A stretch of 64,000 nucleotides of DNA from JAIVGV01 sp032229975 (GTDB taxonomy: Bacteria > Acidobacteriota > Blastocatellia > Pyrinomonadales > Pyrinomonadaceae): contig JAVXVG010000048.1 in the NCBI GenBank assembly GCA_032229975.1, positions 1-64,000 on the forward strand, in the 5' to 3' direction. A program made the translations under genes and the position numbers. Positions 1 through 8,390 of this stretch are shown in pieces (within the stretch, counting starts at the first letter, position 1; each line of letters starts with the position of its first letter). A model generated the notes under the pieces. It searched no databases, was not told the DNA's origin, and saw nothing but the letters and a program-made list of their open reading frames with translations.

Positions 1-59
1 AGCGCGCCGGTCGCGCCCTCCGTGCGATCGATCACACTCTGGAGAGTCTCTTTGAACAT
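1..59 (-). CDS. Roadblock/LC7-like protein, N-terminal fragment
   Basis: Only the first 19 codons are inside the window; the gene runs off the left edge. The peptide begins MFKETLQSVIDRTEGATGA, which resembles the start of the Roadblock/LC7 (MglB-like) proteins that often sit just after pilQ. The ATG lies 5 nt after the pilQ stop, and a GGAGGAG ribosome-binding sequence is embedded in the last pilQ codons, so it is translationally coupled to the pilus operon. MglB-type proteins act on Ras-like GTPases that control pilus polarity. That role is inferred from family and context, because too little sequence is visible to prove the fold. Confidence 0.5.
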   Translation of the reverse strand, partial: MFKETLQSVIDRTEGATGA

Positions 60-64
60 GACGA

Positions 65-2305
65 CTATTTCTCCTCCGGTTGCGGGGGACGATCCGATGT
101 AGGCGGACGCAGGACGGGCGTGTTGCCTGTCGGCTCGCTCTGTTGCGACTGGCCCTGCGTGCCCGGCGCGGGCGTATTGGTCTGCGGGTTGCCGAGCGGC
201 ACGGGCTGCTGGATGGTCGTCGAGCGAGTGTGATCCGTGACAACGCTCGCCATCGGGCGACCGTTGTAATCGGGCCGGTAGATGCGCGGCGTGATGAAGA
301 AGAGCAGCTCGTTGGTCGTGCGCGTCGTCGCGCGACGCTTGAAGAGGTTGCCGAGGACGGGCAGGCCACCCAGACCCGGCGTGCGATTCTGCGTCTCGCC
401 TTCGCTGTCGGCGAGCACGCCGCCGACAATGGTTGTGCCTCCGTCGGGGACGAGCACTTCGGTCGTCATGCGCTGCGTGTCGATGCCGGGCGTGCCGAGC
501 GAGTTCGTCAGCGAAAGGTTGACCGAGTTGTTCTCTGCGGTGATGCGCAGGATGACCGTGCCCGCGTCCGTGATCTGCGGCGTGACGGAGAGGCGCAAGG
601 GCACGGAGATGTAAGTGGTCGTGAAGATGACCGTGCCGCCGCTGCCCTGTCCGGTCTGCGGCGTGACGACCGGAATCTGCGAGCCGGACTCGATCTGCGC
701 CGGACGATTATTGAGCGCGGTGACGCGCGGGTTGGCGACGATCTTCGCCTGGCCCTTCGTCTCTGCCGCAGTGATCTCTGCGCTGATCTGCGCCGTGCCG
801 AAGATGCCCGTCGTCAGGCCGATGACGGTGCTCGGCACATTAGCGCGCAGGCCGGGGCCGGGAGCAATCGTGTTCGACAGCCCGCCGAAGACGCCGCCGG
901 GCACCGGCCCTGTCGGCGCGTTATCGACCGGCGTGATCGTGTTGATGTTGCCCAAACCGCCGCGACTTGAGAGCACACCTGCCGAGAGTTGCACGCCGAG
1001 GTCGCGACTGAAGTTGCGGTTGGCGATGACGATGCGCGTTTCGATCTCGACCTGCGGTTCGGGCTGATCGAGCAGCGAGACGAGCTGGCGGATCGACGCG
1101 ATGTTGTCGCGCACGTCAGTGATGATGAGCGTGTTGCTGCGACCGTCAACCTCGACGCTGCCGCGTCGTGACAACCGGCGTTGGATGATCGGGAGGATGC
1201 CCTGATCCGCGTTGTTGTTGCTGCTCTGGCTCGATGACGAGCCGCCGGAGGAGCTGCTTGCGGAGGAGTCGGTCGCGCCGGAAGAGCGTGCGCCGGCGAA
1301 GCCCGCCGATGAACCCGCCGCGCTTGAAAGCGTGCCCGTGCCGCGCGCGTAGTTGAGACGGATGAATTCTGTGACGAGCGGAGCGGCATCGAGCTTCGCC
1401 TCGCCGATGGTCTTCTGCGCCTTAGCCTCGTCGGCGAGCACCTCGATGGTGGCCACGCGCAGGATGTTGCCCGTCACCTCTATGCCGAGGCGGTTGGCGC
1501 GCAGGATCGAATCGAGCGCGAGATTCCACGGCACGTCCGTCACGTTAACGGTGACGGGAACTTTGCCGACCGAGGAGTCGATGACGAAGTTCACGCCGTA
1601 CTGCTCGGTGATGTAGTTGAGAATGTCGCGTATGTCTGCGTTGACGACGTTCAAATTGATCGGCTCACCGACGAAACCATACTCGCCGTAACGCTGGCCC
1701 TGCGCGTTGGGCGACATGGCCTTCGGCGCACCGTCGGGCGTCTGCGCGTTGGGATTCGTGATGAGAATGTTTGGCGTCGGCGCGGGATTCGGCGTCGGGC
1801 GCGGCTGCTGGGTGACGGGAGCAGCGACGGCGGTGTTATTCGCCGAAGCGTTGGAAGCGATCTCTGACTTAACTGACTCGGCGGGCGTCAACTCCAACAC
1901 GAGATCGTTGCCGGAAAGATACGTGCGCTCGCGCGCGGGCTGGCGCAACGCAACGAGAAAACGCGCGACGGCATCGCCCGCAGGCGAACGGTCGCAGCGC
2001 ACGCTCATGCCTGTGACGAGCGGCGAATCGGAGACGTAAGAAGGGGAGAGCTTGCCCGCATCCACGCCGGGGAGTTCGATGACAAGCGTGTGCTCGTCAA
2101 CGCGACGGACGCTGTGTGCGAGCGGCGCGGTTCCCGAAACGGTGATGCGTGTCGCCGCGCCTTCGACCGACGTGCGAACGCCAGTGGCGAAGATGCGGGC
2201 CGGGTTCGCGTCAGCAAGCGCGGCAAGGTTGAGCTGGCAGAGCAGGAAGAGGACGAGCGCGCCTCTATCGATTGCTCTCTTGAGTGGGTGTCGTCTCTTA
2301 AACAT
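65..2305 (-). CDS. pilQ: Type IV pilus secretin PilQ
   Basis: Outer-membrane secretin that forms the gated channel through which the pilus fibre leaves the cell. The protein has a signal peptide (KRAIDRGALVLFLLCQLNLA ending near ALA-DANP), an AMIN domain (about residues 28-135) that binds peptidoglycan, a STN/secretin N domain around GEPINLNVVNADIRDILNYI, and a second N-domain interrupted by a Ser/Gly/Asn-rich linker (SSASSSSGGSSSSQSSNNN). The C-terminal secretin domain carries typical signatures such as VPDGGTTIVGGVL and LFFITPRI. The open frame extends upstream to 2491, but the extension is Arg-rich and not protein-like. The ATG at 2305 has GAAGAAGGAA 7-8 nt before it and is directly followed by a good signal peptide. 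Last gene of pilMNOPQ, separated from pilP by 318 nt. Confidence 0.95.
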   Translation of the reverse strand: MFKRRHPLKRAIDRGALVLFLLCQLNLAALADANPARIFATGVRTSVEGAATRITVSGTAPLAHSVRRVDEHTLVIELPGVDAGKLSPSYVSDSPLVTGMSVRCDRSPAGDAVARFLVALRQPARERTYLSGNDLVLELTPAESVKSEIASNASANNTAVAAPVTQQPRPTPNPAPTPNILITNPNAQTPDGAPKAMSPNAQGQRYGEYGFVGEPINLNVVNADIRDILNYITEQYGVNFVIDSSVGKVPVTVNVTDVPWNLALDSILRANRLGIEVTGNILRVATIEVLADEAKAQKTIGEAKLDAAPLVTEFIRLNYARGTGTLSSAAGSSAGFAGARSSGATDSSASSSSGGSSSSQSSNNNADQGILPIIQRRLSRRGSVEVDGRSNTLIITDVRDNIASIRQLVSLLDQPEPQVEIETRIVIANRNFSRDLGVQLSAGVLSSRGGLGNINTITPVDNAPTGPVPGGVFGGLSNTIAPGPGLRANVPSTVIGLTTGIFGTAQISAEITAAETKGQAKIVANPRVTALNNRPAQIESGSQIPVVTPQTGQGSGGTVIFTTTYISVPLRLSVTPQITDAGTVILRITAENNSVNLSLTNSLGTPGIDTQRMTTEVLVPDGGTTIVGGVLADSEGETQNRTPGLGGLPVLGNLFKRRATTRTTNELLFFITPRIYRPDYNGRPMASVVTDHTRSTTIQQPVPLGNPQTNTPAPGTQGQSQQSEPTGNTPVLRPPTSDRPPQPEEK

Positions 2306-2623
2306 TTTCTGTTCCTTCTTCGGTGTTGACCGTCTCATCCCGCCACGCGCTAACGCTCGTTCGGATCGCGCCCGTGCACGATCCATCAAAGCGCGCGCCG
2401 CACAATGCGGGAGTTCAAGGTCTGACGTTGTCAATCGTCCGTAGGCTGTCGGGTAGGAAGGGAGGCGGCTCGTTCGATTGGGCCGCCTCATTGGGCGAGG
2501 AGGTGGGCCGGCGAGGTGGCTTCGGAGTTTCGAGTTTCAGTCGCGTCGCAAATTTTTACAGGTTGGATATTGCGTTCGACCGAACCGCTCCTCCGTCGCG
2601 CTAATCGTTGCGTCGCGCGATCT
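2306..2623. other. Intercistronic gap between pilP and pilQ
   Basis: This 318-nt gap inside the pil operon holds no convincing gene. The open frame upstream of pilQ continues through part of it but has no protein-like composition. An inverted repeat with 8-bp arms (GAGGCGGC / GCCGCCTC, positions 2462-2469 and 2482-2489) could form an intercistronic hairpin. No U-run follows it in the operon direction, so I read it as a possible processing or attenuation structure rather than a terminator. Confidence 0.4.
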
Positions 2624-3376
2624 TCACTTCGGCTTGGCAGCGCCTTTCAAGCGCTCCATGAGAGTCTTCATTTCCGGCGAATTCGGATCAACGTTCGCAG
2701 GCGAGCCGAACATCGGCAACAGCAACTTCGTGAAGTCTTCAACCATCTTCTTCATCGCGTCGTCGTTGAGCGACGCGCCGAGGGCCGGAAGAGATGGCGA
2801 CATGTGTGTGGCGGTCGGGCCGGTGGAGGCTGTGGTCGTCATGCCGTCTTTGACGGCGTTGGGCAACGCGAGCGGCTTCATCTCGACGGTGGTTTCGCGC
2901 TTACCGTCAGTCCAACGCGCTTCGCGTCGGAAGACCAAGCGAGATTCCTCAATGGCGACGAGCATCCCGTTATAGAAGGTCTCGCCGGGATAGACCGTGT
3001 AGGAGAGCTTGATCGGATCAGCTTCGACCATTGCAGCCCAGCCGCGCGGCGTGCGGAAGATGCCCGTCACGTGAACTTCGTTAAGGAGGAAGGCCGTCGT
3101 CGGCTTCGGCGCGGGCAGCTGCGCGGCGACCGCCGCAGCCTTCCGCTCCTTGTACTGCTGAATGCGACTCTCGATCGGCGGCGCCTCGATCAATTTGGGG
3201 CCCGGCTTGACCGGCTTCGTGTTGAATTTGCGTTTCTCAAACGGATCGTGCGGCGTCATGCGATAGCTCGCGCTCGCCTGCTGCGCTCGCGTCGCGCCTA
3301 CACCCGCAAGCGTAACCGCGAGGCACGCCGCGAGTGTGATCAGATTCTTCATGCTCTTCATCTGTTCGTGTTTCAT
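2624..3376 (-). CDS. pilP: Type IV pilus assembly protein PilP
   Basis: About 250 aa. Inner-membrane-anchored PilP links the PilN/PilO alignment complex to the PilQ secretin. An N-terminal signal or anchor segment (NLITLAACLAVTLAGVGATRA) is followed by a Pro-rich stretch (about 30-60) and a C-terminal beta-rich part with the pattern LNEVHVTGIFRTPRGWAAMV and YPGETFYNGMLVAIEESRLVF, typical of the PilP HR domain. The ATG at 3376 is preceded by AGGTG at about 8 nt; a GTG at 3385 and internal ATGs at 3361 and 3352 are alternatives. The acidic/polar tail after residue 180 is longer than in E. coli-type PilP. Identification rests on the beta-strand pattern and on strict operon position between pilO and pilQ. 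Confidence 0.8.
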   Translation of the reverse strand: MKHEQMKSMKNLITLAACLAVTLAGVGATRAQQASASYRMTPHDPFEKRKFNTKPVKPGPKLIEAPPIESRIQQYKERKAAAVAAQLPAPKPTTAFLLNEVHVTGIFRTPRGWAAMVEADPIKLSYTVYPGETFYNGMLVAIEESRLVFRREARWTDGKRETTVEMKPLALPNAVKDGMTTTASTGPTATHMSPSLPALGASLNDDAMKKMVEDFTKLLLPMFGSPANVDPNSPEMKTLMERLKGAAKPK

Positions 3377-3416
3377 GGGTCGCACCTGAATGAAGTGTCC
3401 TGAGCCTTGAGTGTGA

Positions 3417-4085
3417 TTACTTTGAGTCGGGCTGTTTCGCTGCGGGATCAGCCTGTTCGCCCGCCGGCTTCGCAGCCGCAGCCTTCCTTGCGGCCTCTTG
3501 CTTCGCCGCGTTGAGCATCTTCTCGTTCGTCAGGTAGTAGGCCGTGAGGAGGAACTGCGCGTCGAGCGTCTTGTCGCCTGATGCCTGCTCCTTGATGCTT
3601 TCGAGCTTGAAGTCTGTGATCGAGACGATGCGTTGATAGGCGGCCATCTGTGCGAAGAACGCGCCGAGCTGATTGTAGCTGCTTGAGACGGCGACCTCGA
3701 CCGGCTTGCCCGAAACGTAGTCCTGCTGGAAATCGTCCTTCGGCGTGAAGCGCGTGACGACCAGATGGCCGCGCGCGCGATCCTGCACGCCTTGAAGCAC
3801 GTTCGTCAGCTCGCGCTCTTCGGGCAGCAACGCCTTGAGATCGTCGTAGTCTGATTGCGCGCGCGCGAACGCCGCCTTGAACTCGTTGAGACGTTGCGCG
3901 GCAGCCTGTGCGCGCGCGTTCTCTCCGCGCAAGGTATCGACTTGCGCCTGCACGTCCTTCGCCTCTGCGCGCACGCCGCTCGTGACGAACCACCAGAAGG
4001 GCGTGTAGATCAAGAGGGCCACCGCCGCGAAGAGCGCGAACTGTACGTACCACGGTTTCTGTTGCAGTGCTTCCAATCTGGACAT
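3417..4085 (-). CDS. pilO: Type IV pilus inner-membrane platform protein PilO
   Basis: 222 aa. PilO pairs with PilN to form the periplasmic alignment complex. The protein starts with a short cytoplasmic tail (MSRLEALQQKPWYVQF), one transmembrane helix (ALFAAVALLIYTPFWWFV), then a long coiled coil (about residues 38-85: VQAQVDTLRGENARAQAAAQ), and a ferredoxin-like domain ending with TDFKLESI and LDAQFLLTAYYL. This architecture and length are standard for PilO. A Lys/Ala/Pro-rich tail (about 190-222) is extra and probably disordered. The ATG at 4085 has GGGAGGGGA upstream. The gene lies 57 nt after pilN and 40 nt before pilP in the same direction. Confidence 0.9.
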   Translation of the reverse strand: MSRLEALQQKPWYVQFALFAAVALLIYTPFWWFVTSGVRAEAKDVQAQVDTLRGENARAQAAAQRLNEFKAAFARAQSDYDDLKALLPEERELTNVLQGVQDRARGHLVVTRFTPKDDFQQDYVSGKPVEVAVSSSYNQLGAFFAQMAAYQRIVSITDFKLESIKEQASGDKTLDAQFLLTAYYLTNEKMLNAAKQEAARKAAAAKPAGEQADPAAKQPDSK

Positions 4086-4142
4086 GAGCTTTTTCGTCCC
4101 CTCCCGGCGCGACGCACGAGCGTCAGCGCCAGTGCCTTAACT

Positions 4143-4835
4143 CTACTTCTGCGCGACTTGATTTGCGGGCGGCGTTGCGCCCTTCTGCTGCTGCGGCTGG
4201 CCCGCGCTCGTGTTCGATCCGGGCGCAGTGTATTTGCACTTGACGGTGAAGGAGACGGTCGTCGGCTTCACTTCCTTCGCGAGCGGGCTCAAGGCATCCT
4301 TCGGAACTTCGAGCGGGTCGCGCTTGATCTCGATGCTTACGTTCGTGAAAAGACCGTTCGAGAATTCCATGCTGCGACCGAACTGCGTCACCGCAGCCTC
4401 GTCCGGCGAGTCGCCCTTGACGGTTAGATCGTCGCCCTTTTGTTCAATGCTTGAGAGCTTGAAGTCGGCGAGCTTCGGCAGTCGCTCGTTGATCGAGGAG
4501 AGCACGGCAACAGGCCCCTGTTGTGCGGAGCGCAGCTTCTTGATCGCGTCGATGCGCGTCTGCACTTCCTGCGTGCGCTTCTCCAACTCCTGCATCTCTT
4601 TCTTGATCGCCTGCATCCGCGCGGCCACTTCCTGCTCGTGCGCGAGATCGGTCTGCGCCGAAGTGCGCGCGGAGTTTGCACTCACGTAGTCGAACGACGC
4701 GCCGAAGAGGAGGAGGCCACCAACGGCCAGCAACGCGAGCAGGCCCTGTCCACGCGGACTGGCCACGCGCGCCTCGACAGCAGCGACGCCGCCCGATCTA
4801 TCCGTCACGGACTGTAGAAGGTTGATATTGATCAT
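4143..4835 (-). CDS. pilN: Type IV pilus inner-membrane platform protein PilN
   Basis: 230 aa. The N-terminus MININLLQSV matches the conserved cytoplasmic PilN peptide (INLL) that binds the groove of PilM. A single membrane helix (LLALLAVGGLLLFGASFDYV), a coiled coil (about 55-95, AARMQAIKKEMQELEKRTQE) and a small alpha/beta domain follow (VLSSINERLPKLADFKLSSI). The ATG directly abuts the pilM stop codon (TAA-ATG), so translation of the two is almost certainly coupled. The C-terminal Gln/Pro-rich tail (GQPQQQKGATPPANQ) is low-complexity. It forms the PilMNO platform that links the cytoplasmic motor to the periplasmic part of the machine. Confidence 0.9.
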   Translation of the reverse strand: MININLLQSVTDRSGGVAAVEARVASPRGQGLLALLAVGGLLLFGASFDYVSANSARTSAQTDLAHEQEVAARMQAIKKEMQELEKRTQEVQTRIDAIKKLRSAQQGPVAVLSSINERLPKLADFKLSSIEQKGDDLTVKGDSPDEAAVTQFGRSMEFSNGLFTNVSIEIKRDPLEVPKDALSPLAKEVKPTTVSFTVKCKYTAPGSNTSAGQPQQQKGATPPANQVAQK

Positions 4836-5897
4836 TTAAGCCTCCATTCCCCTCAAAGCGAGTCCAACTGCGACGGCCATTTCGGGGATGACTTCCTTGA
4901 GGTACTCGGCATCGTAGCGGCGCGCATCGATCTTGATCCGGCGGAACGGATCGAAGTTCTCGACCGGCAACTCGAAGCGGTTCGTCAGAAAGTCCACGAG
5001 ACCGGATAGCTTCGAGCCGCCACCGGAGATGAGAATTTTCTGCACCGCGCCTTCGCCCTCATCAGAGGTGGCGCGATAGAAGTCGAAGGTCTTCTGGATT
5101 TCGAGCGCGAGAATGTCCGAGATGGTTTCGAGCACCTGATGAAGATTGCGACCTTCCGCGCCGGCTGGCAACGGGCCGCCGCGCTTGACTGCTTCCGCCT
5201 GCTCGAAGGTGAGTCCAAGCTCCTTCTGCAAGAGCGACGTGTACTGGTTGCCTCCGACTGATACGTCGCGCGTGAAGACGCTGCGCGTGCCCTGCACGAT
5301 GTTGATGTTCATCGTCGAAGCACCGACGTTTAAGAGAGCGACGGTCTGCGAGGCTTGCGGCTCGTAGTTCACTTCGTAGCAGTTCTGTAAAGCGAAGGCG
5401 TCAACGTCGATGACGTGAGGCTGCTTGCCGGCGAGTTGGATCGCCTGCTTGATGTTGGCGATGAAGTCGCGCTTGCAGGCGGCCATCAGAACGTGCAAAG
5501 AGTCTGGCGTCGAGCCGACGACTTGATAGTCGAGGCTCACGTCTGCGATGTCGAAGGGGATGTGCTCCTCGGCGTGCCAGTCGATGGACTCTTCCAGCTC
5601 CTCGTCGGTCATCGGCGGCACCATGATGTTCTTGACGATGACGGAGCTGCCCGAAACTCCGGCGGCCACGCGCGTCGCCTTGATCTGGTTTGCCTGAAAC
5701 ACGTTCGCAATGGTCTGCGAGACCGAGTTCAACTCCATGATCTGGCCGTCAACGACCGAGTCGGGCTGGAGCGGCTCGTGCGCGAGACTCATGAGTACGA
5801 GGCTGCCGGGCTTGCCCTGCAACTCGATGGCTTTGACGGAACTCGATCCGATGTCCAAGCCGACGAGGTTCTTGTTCTTCGCGTTCTTTTTGAACAT
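4836..5897 (-). CDS. pilM: Type IV pilus assembly ATPase-fold protein PilM
   Basis: 353 aa, the normal length for PilM. Actin-like cytoplasmic protein that binds the PilN N-terminal peptide and nucleotides. The phosphate-1 motif LVGLDIGSSSVKAIEL (residues 11-26), the connecting segment SIDWHAEEHIPFDIADVSLDY and the adenosine motif ISGGGSKLSGLVDFL are all visible. First gene of pilMNOPQ. It is preceded by an unusually long leader containing a candidate c-di-GMP riboswitch and a consensus promoter, so expression of the whole operon may respond to c-di-GMP. A weak GGGGA element lies about 10 nt before the ATG. Confidence 0.95.
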   Translation of the reverse strand: MFKKNAKNKNLVGLDIGSSSVKAIELQGKPGSLVLMSLAHEPLQPDSVVDGQIMELNSVSQTIANVFQANQIKATRVAAGVSGSSVIVKNIMVPPMTDEELEESIDWHAEEHIPFDIADVSLDYQVVGSTPDSLHVLMAACKRDFIANIKQAIQLAGKQPHVIDVDAFALQNCYEVNYEPQASQTVALLNVGASTMNINIVQGTRSVFTRDVSVGGNQYTSLLQKELGLTFEQAEAVKRGGPLPAGAEGRNLHQVLETISDILALEIQKTFDFYRATSDEGEGAVQKILISGGGSKLSGLVDFLTNRFELPVENFDPFRRIKIDARRYDAEYLKEVIPEMAVAVGLALRGMEA

Positions 5898-6182
5898 GAG
5901 CTATTTGTCCCCTGAGTGCTTCTGTGTCCTCTTGCGCTGGACGTGGCGGAGGCGCGCGCGTATGCGTCGAACTCTTGTGCGTTGTGTACGTGCGGCGGGT
6001 CGGAGAGTGAAACGTGCGGAGGGGTTCATCTTGATTAACAAACCGGCGTTGTGTGTGTCGTCTGCGATGAGCATCGCTTGAAGGAGAGCTGAGAGACTGA
6101 CTTTGACGAAGTGCGGCTTGAAGTGGGCGAGCGAGAAGGGCGGGAAGGAAAAGCTCTGAGGCGACTCGTGTGTGCGACCCAG
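5898..6182. other. Distal part of the pilM leader
   Basis: About 285 nt between the riboswitch candidate and the pilM start, transcribed with the operon on the minus strand. It would contain the expression platform of the riboswitch. I cannot pick out a clear intrinsic terminator. A minus-strand open frame (6191-5901) that ends just before pilM has Arg-rich, non-protein-like composition and I do not call it. Confidence 0.4.
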
Positions 6183-6285
6183 TTTCGGCAACCCGGCCGA
6201 GTCATATGCAGGTCTGCGAACCCGTCTGACTCCCGTCGGCTTTGCGACCCCCGCTCGCGCGAGGTGTGCCCTTATCGTCCCGTGT
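6183..6285 (-). ncRNA. Candidate cyclic-di-GMP-I (GEMM-I) riboswitch in the pilM leader
   Basis: Read 5'->3' on the minus strand, the leader carries the GEMM-I core in order. (1) AAGGGCACACC (6263-6273). (2) A helix CCUCGC/GCGGGG capped by the GNRA tetraloop GCGA (loop at 6255-6258). (3) The invariant CGCAAAGCC (minus strand near 6238-6246). (4) A second hairpin closed by GAGUCA/UGACUC (6227-6232 with 6199-6204), an inner CGGGU/ACCUG helix and an asymmetric internal loop where the tetraloop receptor should be. (5) GGCCGGGUUGCCGA (6185-6198), matching the conserved 3' strand. Known members bind c-di-GMP and often control motility and pilus genes. The location 40-150 nt after a sigma-70-type promoter and upstream of pilMNOPQ fits. 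I could not run a covariance model. Confidence 0.8.
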
Positions 6286-6337
6286 CAAAGAAGCCGCTTA
6301 GATCATCGGCAAGAGCATGAGTCCTGCCGCCTTTGAG

Positions 6338-6367
6338 AATATAGCCCACGCGGTTTTGCACTGTCAA
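6338..6367 (-). promoter_or_regulatory. Sigma-70-type promoter of the pil operon
   Basis: On the minus strand TTGACA (6362-6367), an 18-nt spacer, then TATATT (6338-6343). The -35 box is a perfect consensus. It sits in an AT-rich island (6340-6450) that is unusual in this GC-rich window. The start site would be near 6331, giving a leader of about 430 nt to pilM that contains the riboswitch candidate. Confidence 0.65.
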
Positions 6368-6587
6368 CATAAATTTCGATTGTTTAACTCATAGCATTTA
6401 CTGTGTTTGAGCTACCAACTTAATCGCGCCAATTCGACTTTCTGAAGAAGGCTCACTGATCTTCCAGTTATGACTACGTTGAAAATCCGAGGCGTCACGC
6501 TGCAAATTCCCTGCGCAAACTATCAACTCAAACGCGCCACGGCTTTCATCCTTGCTTTGCGACACGACACGCGGATACGATGCCGAC

Positions 6588-8327
6588 GTGAAGCGAATCT
6601 TGCGCGCACTATTGATCGTGTTCGGTGTATTCCTGCTTGCTACGGCGGCGTGGCTCTGGTGGGATCGACCGCAGTCGGTCGAGATGGCTAACTACGTTCC
6701 GCAGGACTCGCTCGTCTATCTGGAATCAAACAGCCTGCCCGAAGTCTTGCGCGGCGTCACATCAACGTCAGCTTGGCGCACACTCGCGCCAGCCGCAGGT
6801 GTCAATGATAACTCGATGAAGCTCGGCTGGCTGACCTCGTTTGCGAAGTGGACGGGCATCGGATCGGCTGAGTCCGTCATCTTCTCGCGCGCGCAAGTGG
6901 CAGTCGCCGTGCTTGGCATTGACGCGAAGGAGGAGAGCGGTGGCGCGCTACAGATCAGCCCGCGACTCGTGATCGTCGTTGAGACTCATACGGACGAGTC
7001 GCGCGTGCAGAAGGCCGTCGCAAACTTCGTCGGCGACTTCGCGCGAAAGAACTACGGCGATCCGAAATTTGAGCGCACTGAGCGTGGCGGCGTGCCATTC
7101 CTCATCTGGACTGCTCCCGTCGGCGGTAAAAAGATCGTCGCTGCGATCTTCGATAGCGTAGCTTACGTCGGTAACGACGATGCGGCTGTGCAATCGTGTC
7201 TCGCCGTGCGTCGAGGCGAACGCGCGTCCCTCGCAAACGATCTGGAACTCGCGTCGATGCGCAAGCGCGTCCGCGCCGATGGCGCGCTCGCTTTCGGCTA
7301 CATCCCACGGGGCGGTGCGCCGAAGCTGGCCCAGATCGCTGCGCTCGTGCTCGCAGGACAATCGGCGGCTGGCGCAAAGGAACAGAGCGCGCTCGCGGCT
7401 GTCGTCCCGCAACTCGCCGCGCGACTGCTCGGCGGCGCGGCGTGGAGCGCGAAGATCGAGAACGACACGGTCGAGGACGACTTCTTCTTCGCGCTGCCCT
7501 CTGACGTGACGCGCCGACTGGCTATCGCACTCGAAGCCTCGCCCGCAGCTACCTTTGAGTCAGCTAATCTTCTCCCCATCGATTCTCGCCAAGTGAGCCG
7601 CTACAGTTTTTCGGAGCCGGAGGAGACGTGGCGCGGCATCAACGCGGTCGTCTCTTCTCAACTCGATCCCGCATTCGCGCCACTCGCCGGAGTCTTCCTC
7701 GACAAGTCCCTCAAACCTTTCGGCATCGATTCGCCGCGCGAGTTTCTACGCGCGGTCGGGCCCGAAATCACGACGGCGCGCATGGGAGATGAAGGCGACG
7801 AACTGCTACTCATCGCTGCGGCACGCGACGAGGCGGCGTTGCGCGCGTTGATCGTCAAGCGGTTGGGTGGCAAGGCGCGCGTCGAGCGCGTCGGCGAGGC
7901 GGAGATGCTTGTCTCTGCCGATCAAGAACTGGGCGCGGCGAGCCTCTTCGAGCATCATGTGATTCTCGGAAGTGAGGGTGGAGTGCGCCGATGCCTTGAA
8001 GCGCACGCCGCAGGTCGCACACTCGACACAACTGACAACTTCAAGAAGCCGCTCGGAGTCATCGGCTCGGATGCAACGCCCCTCGTCCTCACACTCACAG
8101 ACGAACGTGAGAGCGCGAGTCGTTTCATCTCGCTAGTCGCACGACGCAGCCCCGCGAACTCGACGCCGCCCGATGCCGCGACGCTCGCGCGCGCAATCGC
8201 TTTACTTCCCTTCAACGTGAGCGCGACGAGACTTGCGACCGATGGGCTGGAGCGCAGGACCGTCTCGCCCTTTGGTCAGTTCGCAAACATTGCCTTGCAG
8301 CTCGCGCCGGAATCTTCAGCTCGATGA
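6588..8327 (+). CDS. Membrane-anchored protein of unknown function (DUF3352-like)
   Basis: About 579 aa from a GTG start at 6588; the frame is open upstream to an ATG at 6552, but only the GTG gives a clean N-terminal anchor (VKRILRALLIVFGVFLLATAAWLWW). After the single helix comes a large extracytoplasmic part with VEMANYVPQDSLVYLESNSL, a pattern seen in DUF3352-type proteins (VPADALAYL-like), and repeats of the LGIDAKEE / ALFFAL kind. No catalytic motif is evident. The gene is divergent from the pil operon, sharing the AT-rich 6340-6480 promoter zone, and converges with the next gene at 8391. Family assignment is tentative; function unknown. No strong ribosome-binding site supports either start. 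Confidence 0.6.
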   Translation: MKRILRALLIVFGVFLLATAAWLWWDRPQSVEMANYVPQDSLVYLESNSLPEVLRGVTSTSAWRTLAPAAGVNDNSMKLGWLTSFAKWTGIGSAESVIFSRAQVAVAVLGIDAKEESGGALQISPRLVIVVETHTDESRVQKAVANFVGDFARKNYGDPKFERTERGGVPFLIWTAPVGGKKIVAAIFDSVAYVGNDDAAVQSCLAVRRGERASLANDLELASMRKRVRADGALAFGYIPRGGAPKLAQIAALVLAGQSAAGAKEQSALAAVVPQLAARLLGGAAWSAKIENDTVEDDFFFALPSDVTRRLAIALEASPAATFESANLLPIDSRQVSRYSFSEPEETWRGINAVVSSQLDPAFAPLAGVFLDKSLKPFGIDSPREFLRAVGPEITTARMGDEGDELLLIAAARDEAALRALIVKRLGGKARVERVGEAEMLVSADQELGAASLFEHHVILGSEGGVRRCLEAHAAGRTLDTTDNFKKPLGVIGSDATPLVLTLTDERESASRFISLVARRSPANSTPPDAATLARAIALLPFNVSATRLATDGLERRTVSPFGQFANIALQLAPESSAR

Positions 8328-8390
8328 GCACGTGACGAATTGCAACTACGGGCGTCTCCGAAGACAAAGACGAGATGGGCCATCTCAGAT

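Noticed and set aside
80..970. Long plus-strand open frame antisense to pilQ (296 aa) and similar ones at 2516-3403, 34955-36004 and 42429-43376
   Set aside because: Each is Arg-rich, has no recognisable motif and lies opposite a strongly supported gene. These are the usual shadow frames of GC-rich DNA.
5901..6191. 96-aa minus-strand frame just before pilM
   Set aside because: It overlaps the riboswitch tail, has Arg/Thr-rich composition and no ribosome-binding site or family match. Treated as leader RNA.
8372..8388. Short GAGATGG/CCATCTC palindrome between the convergent genes at 8327 and 8391
   Set aside because: Stem too short and no T run, so not called a terminator.
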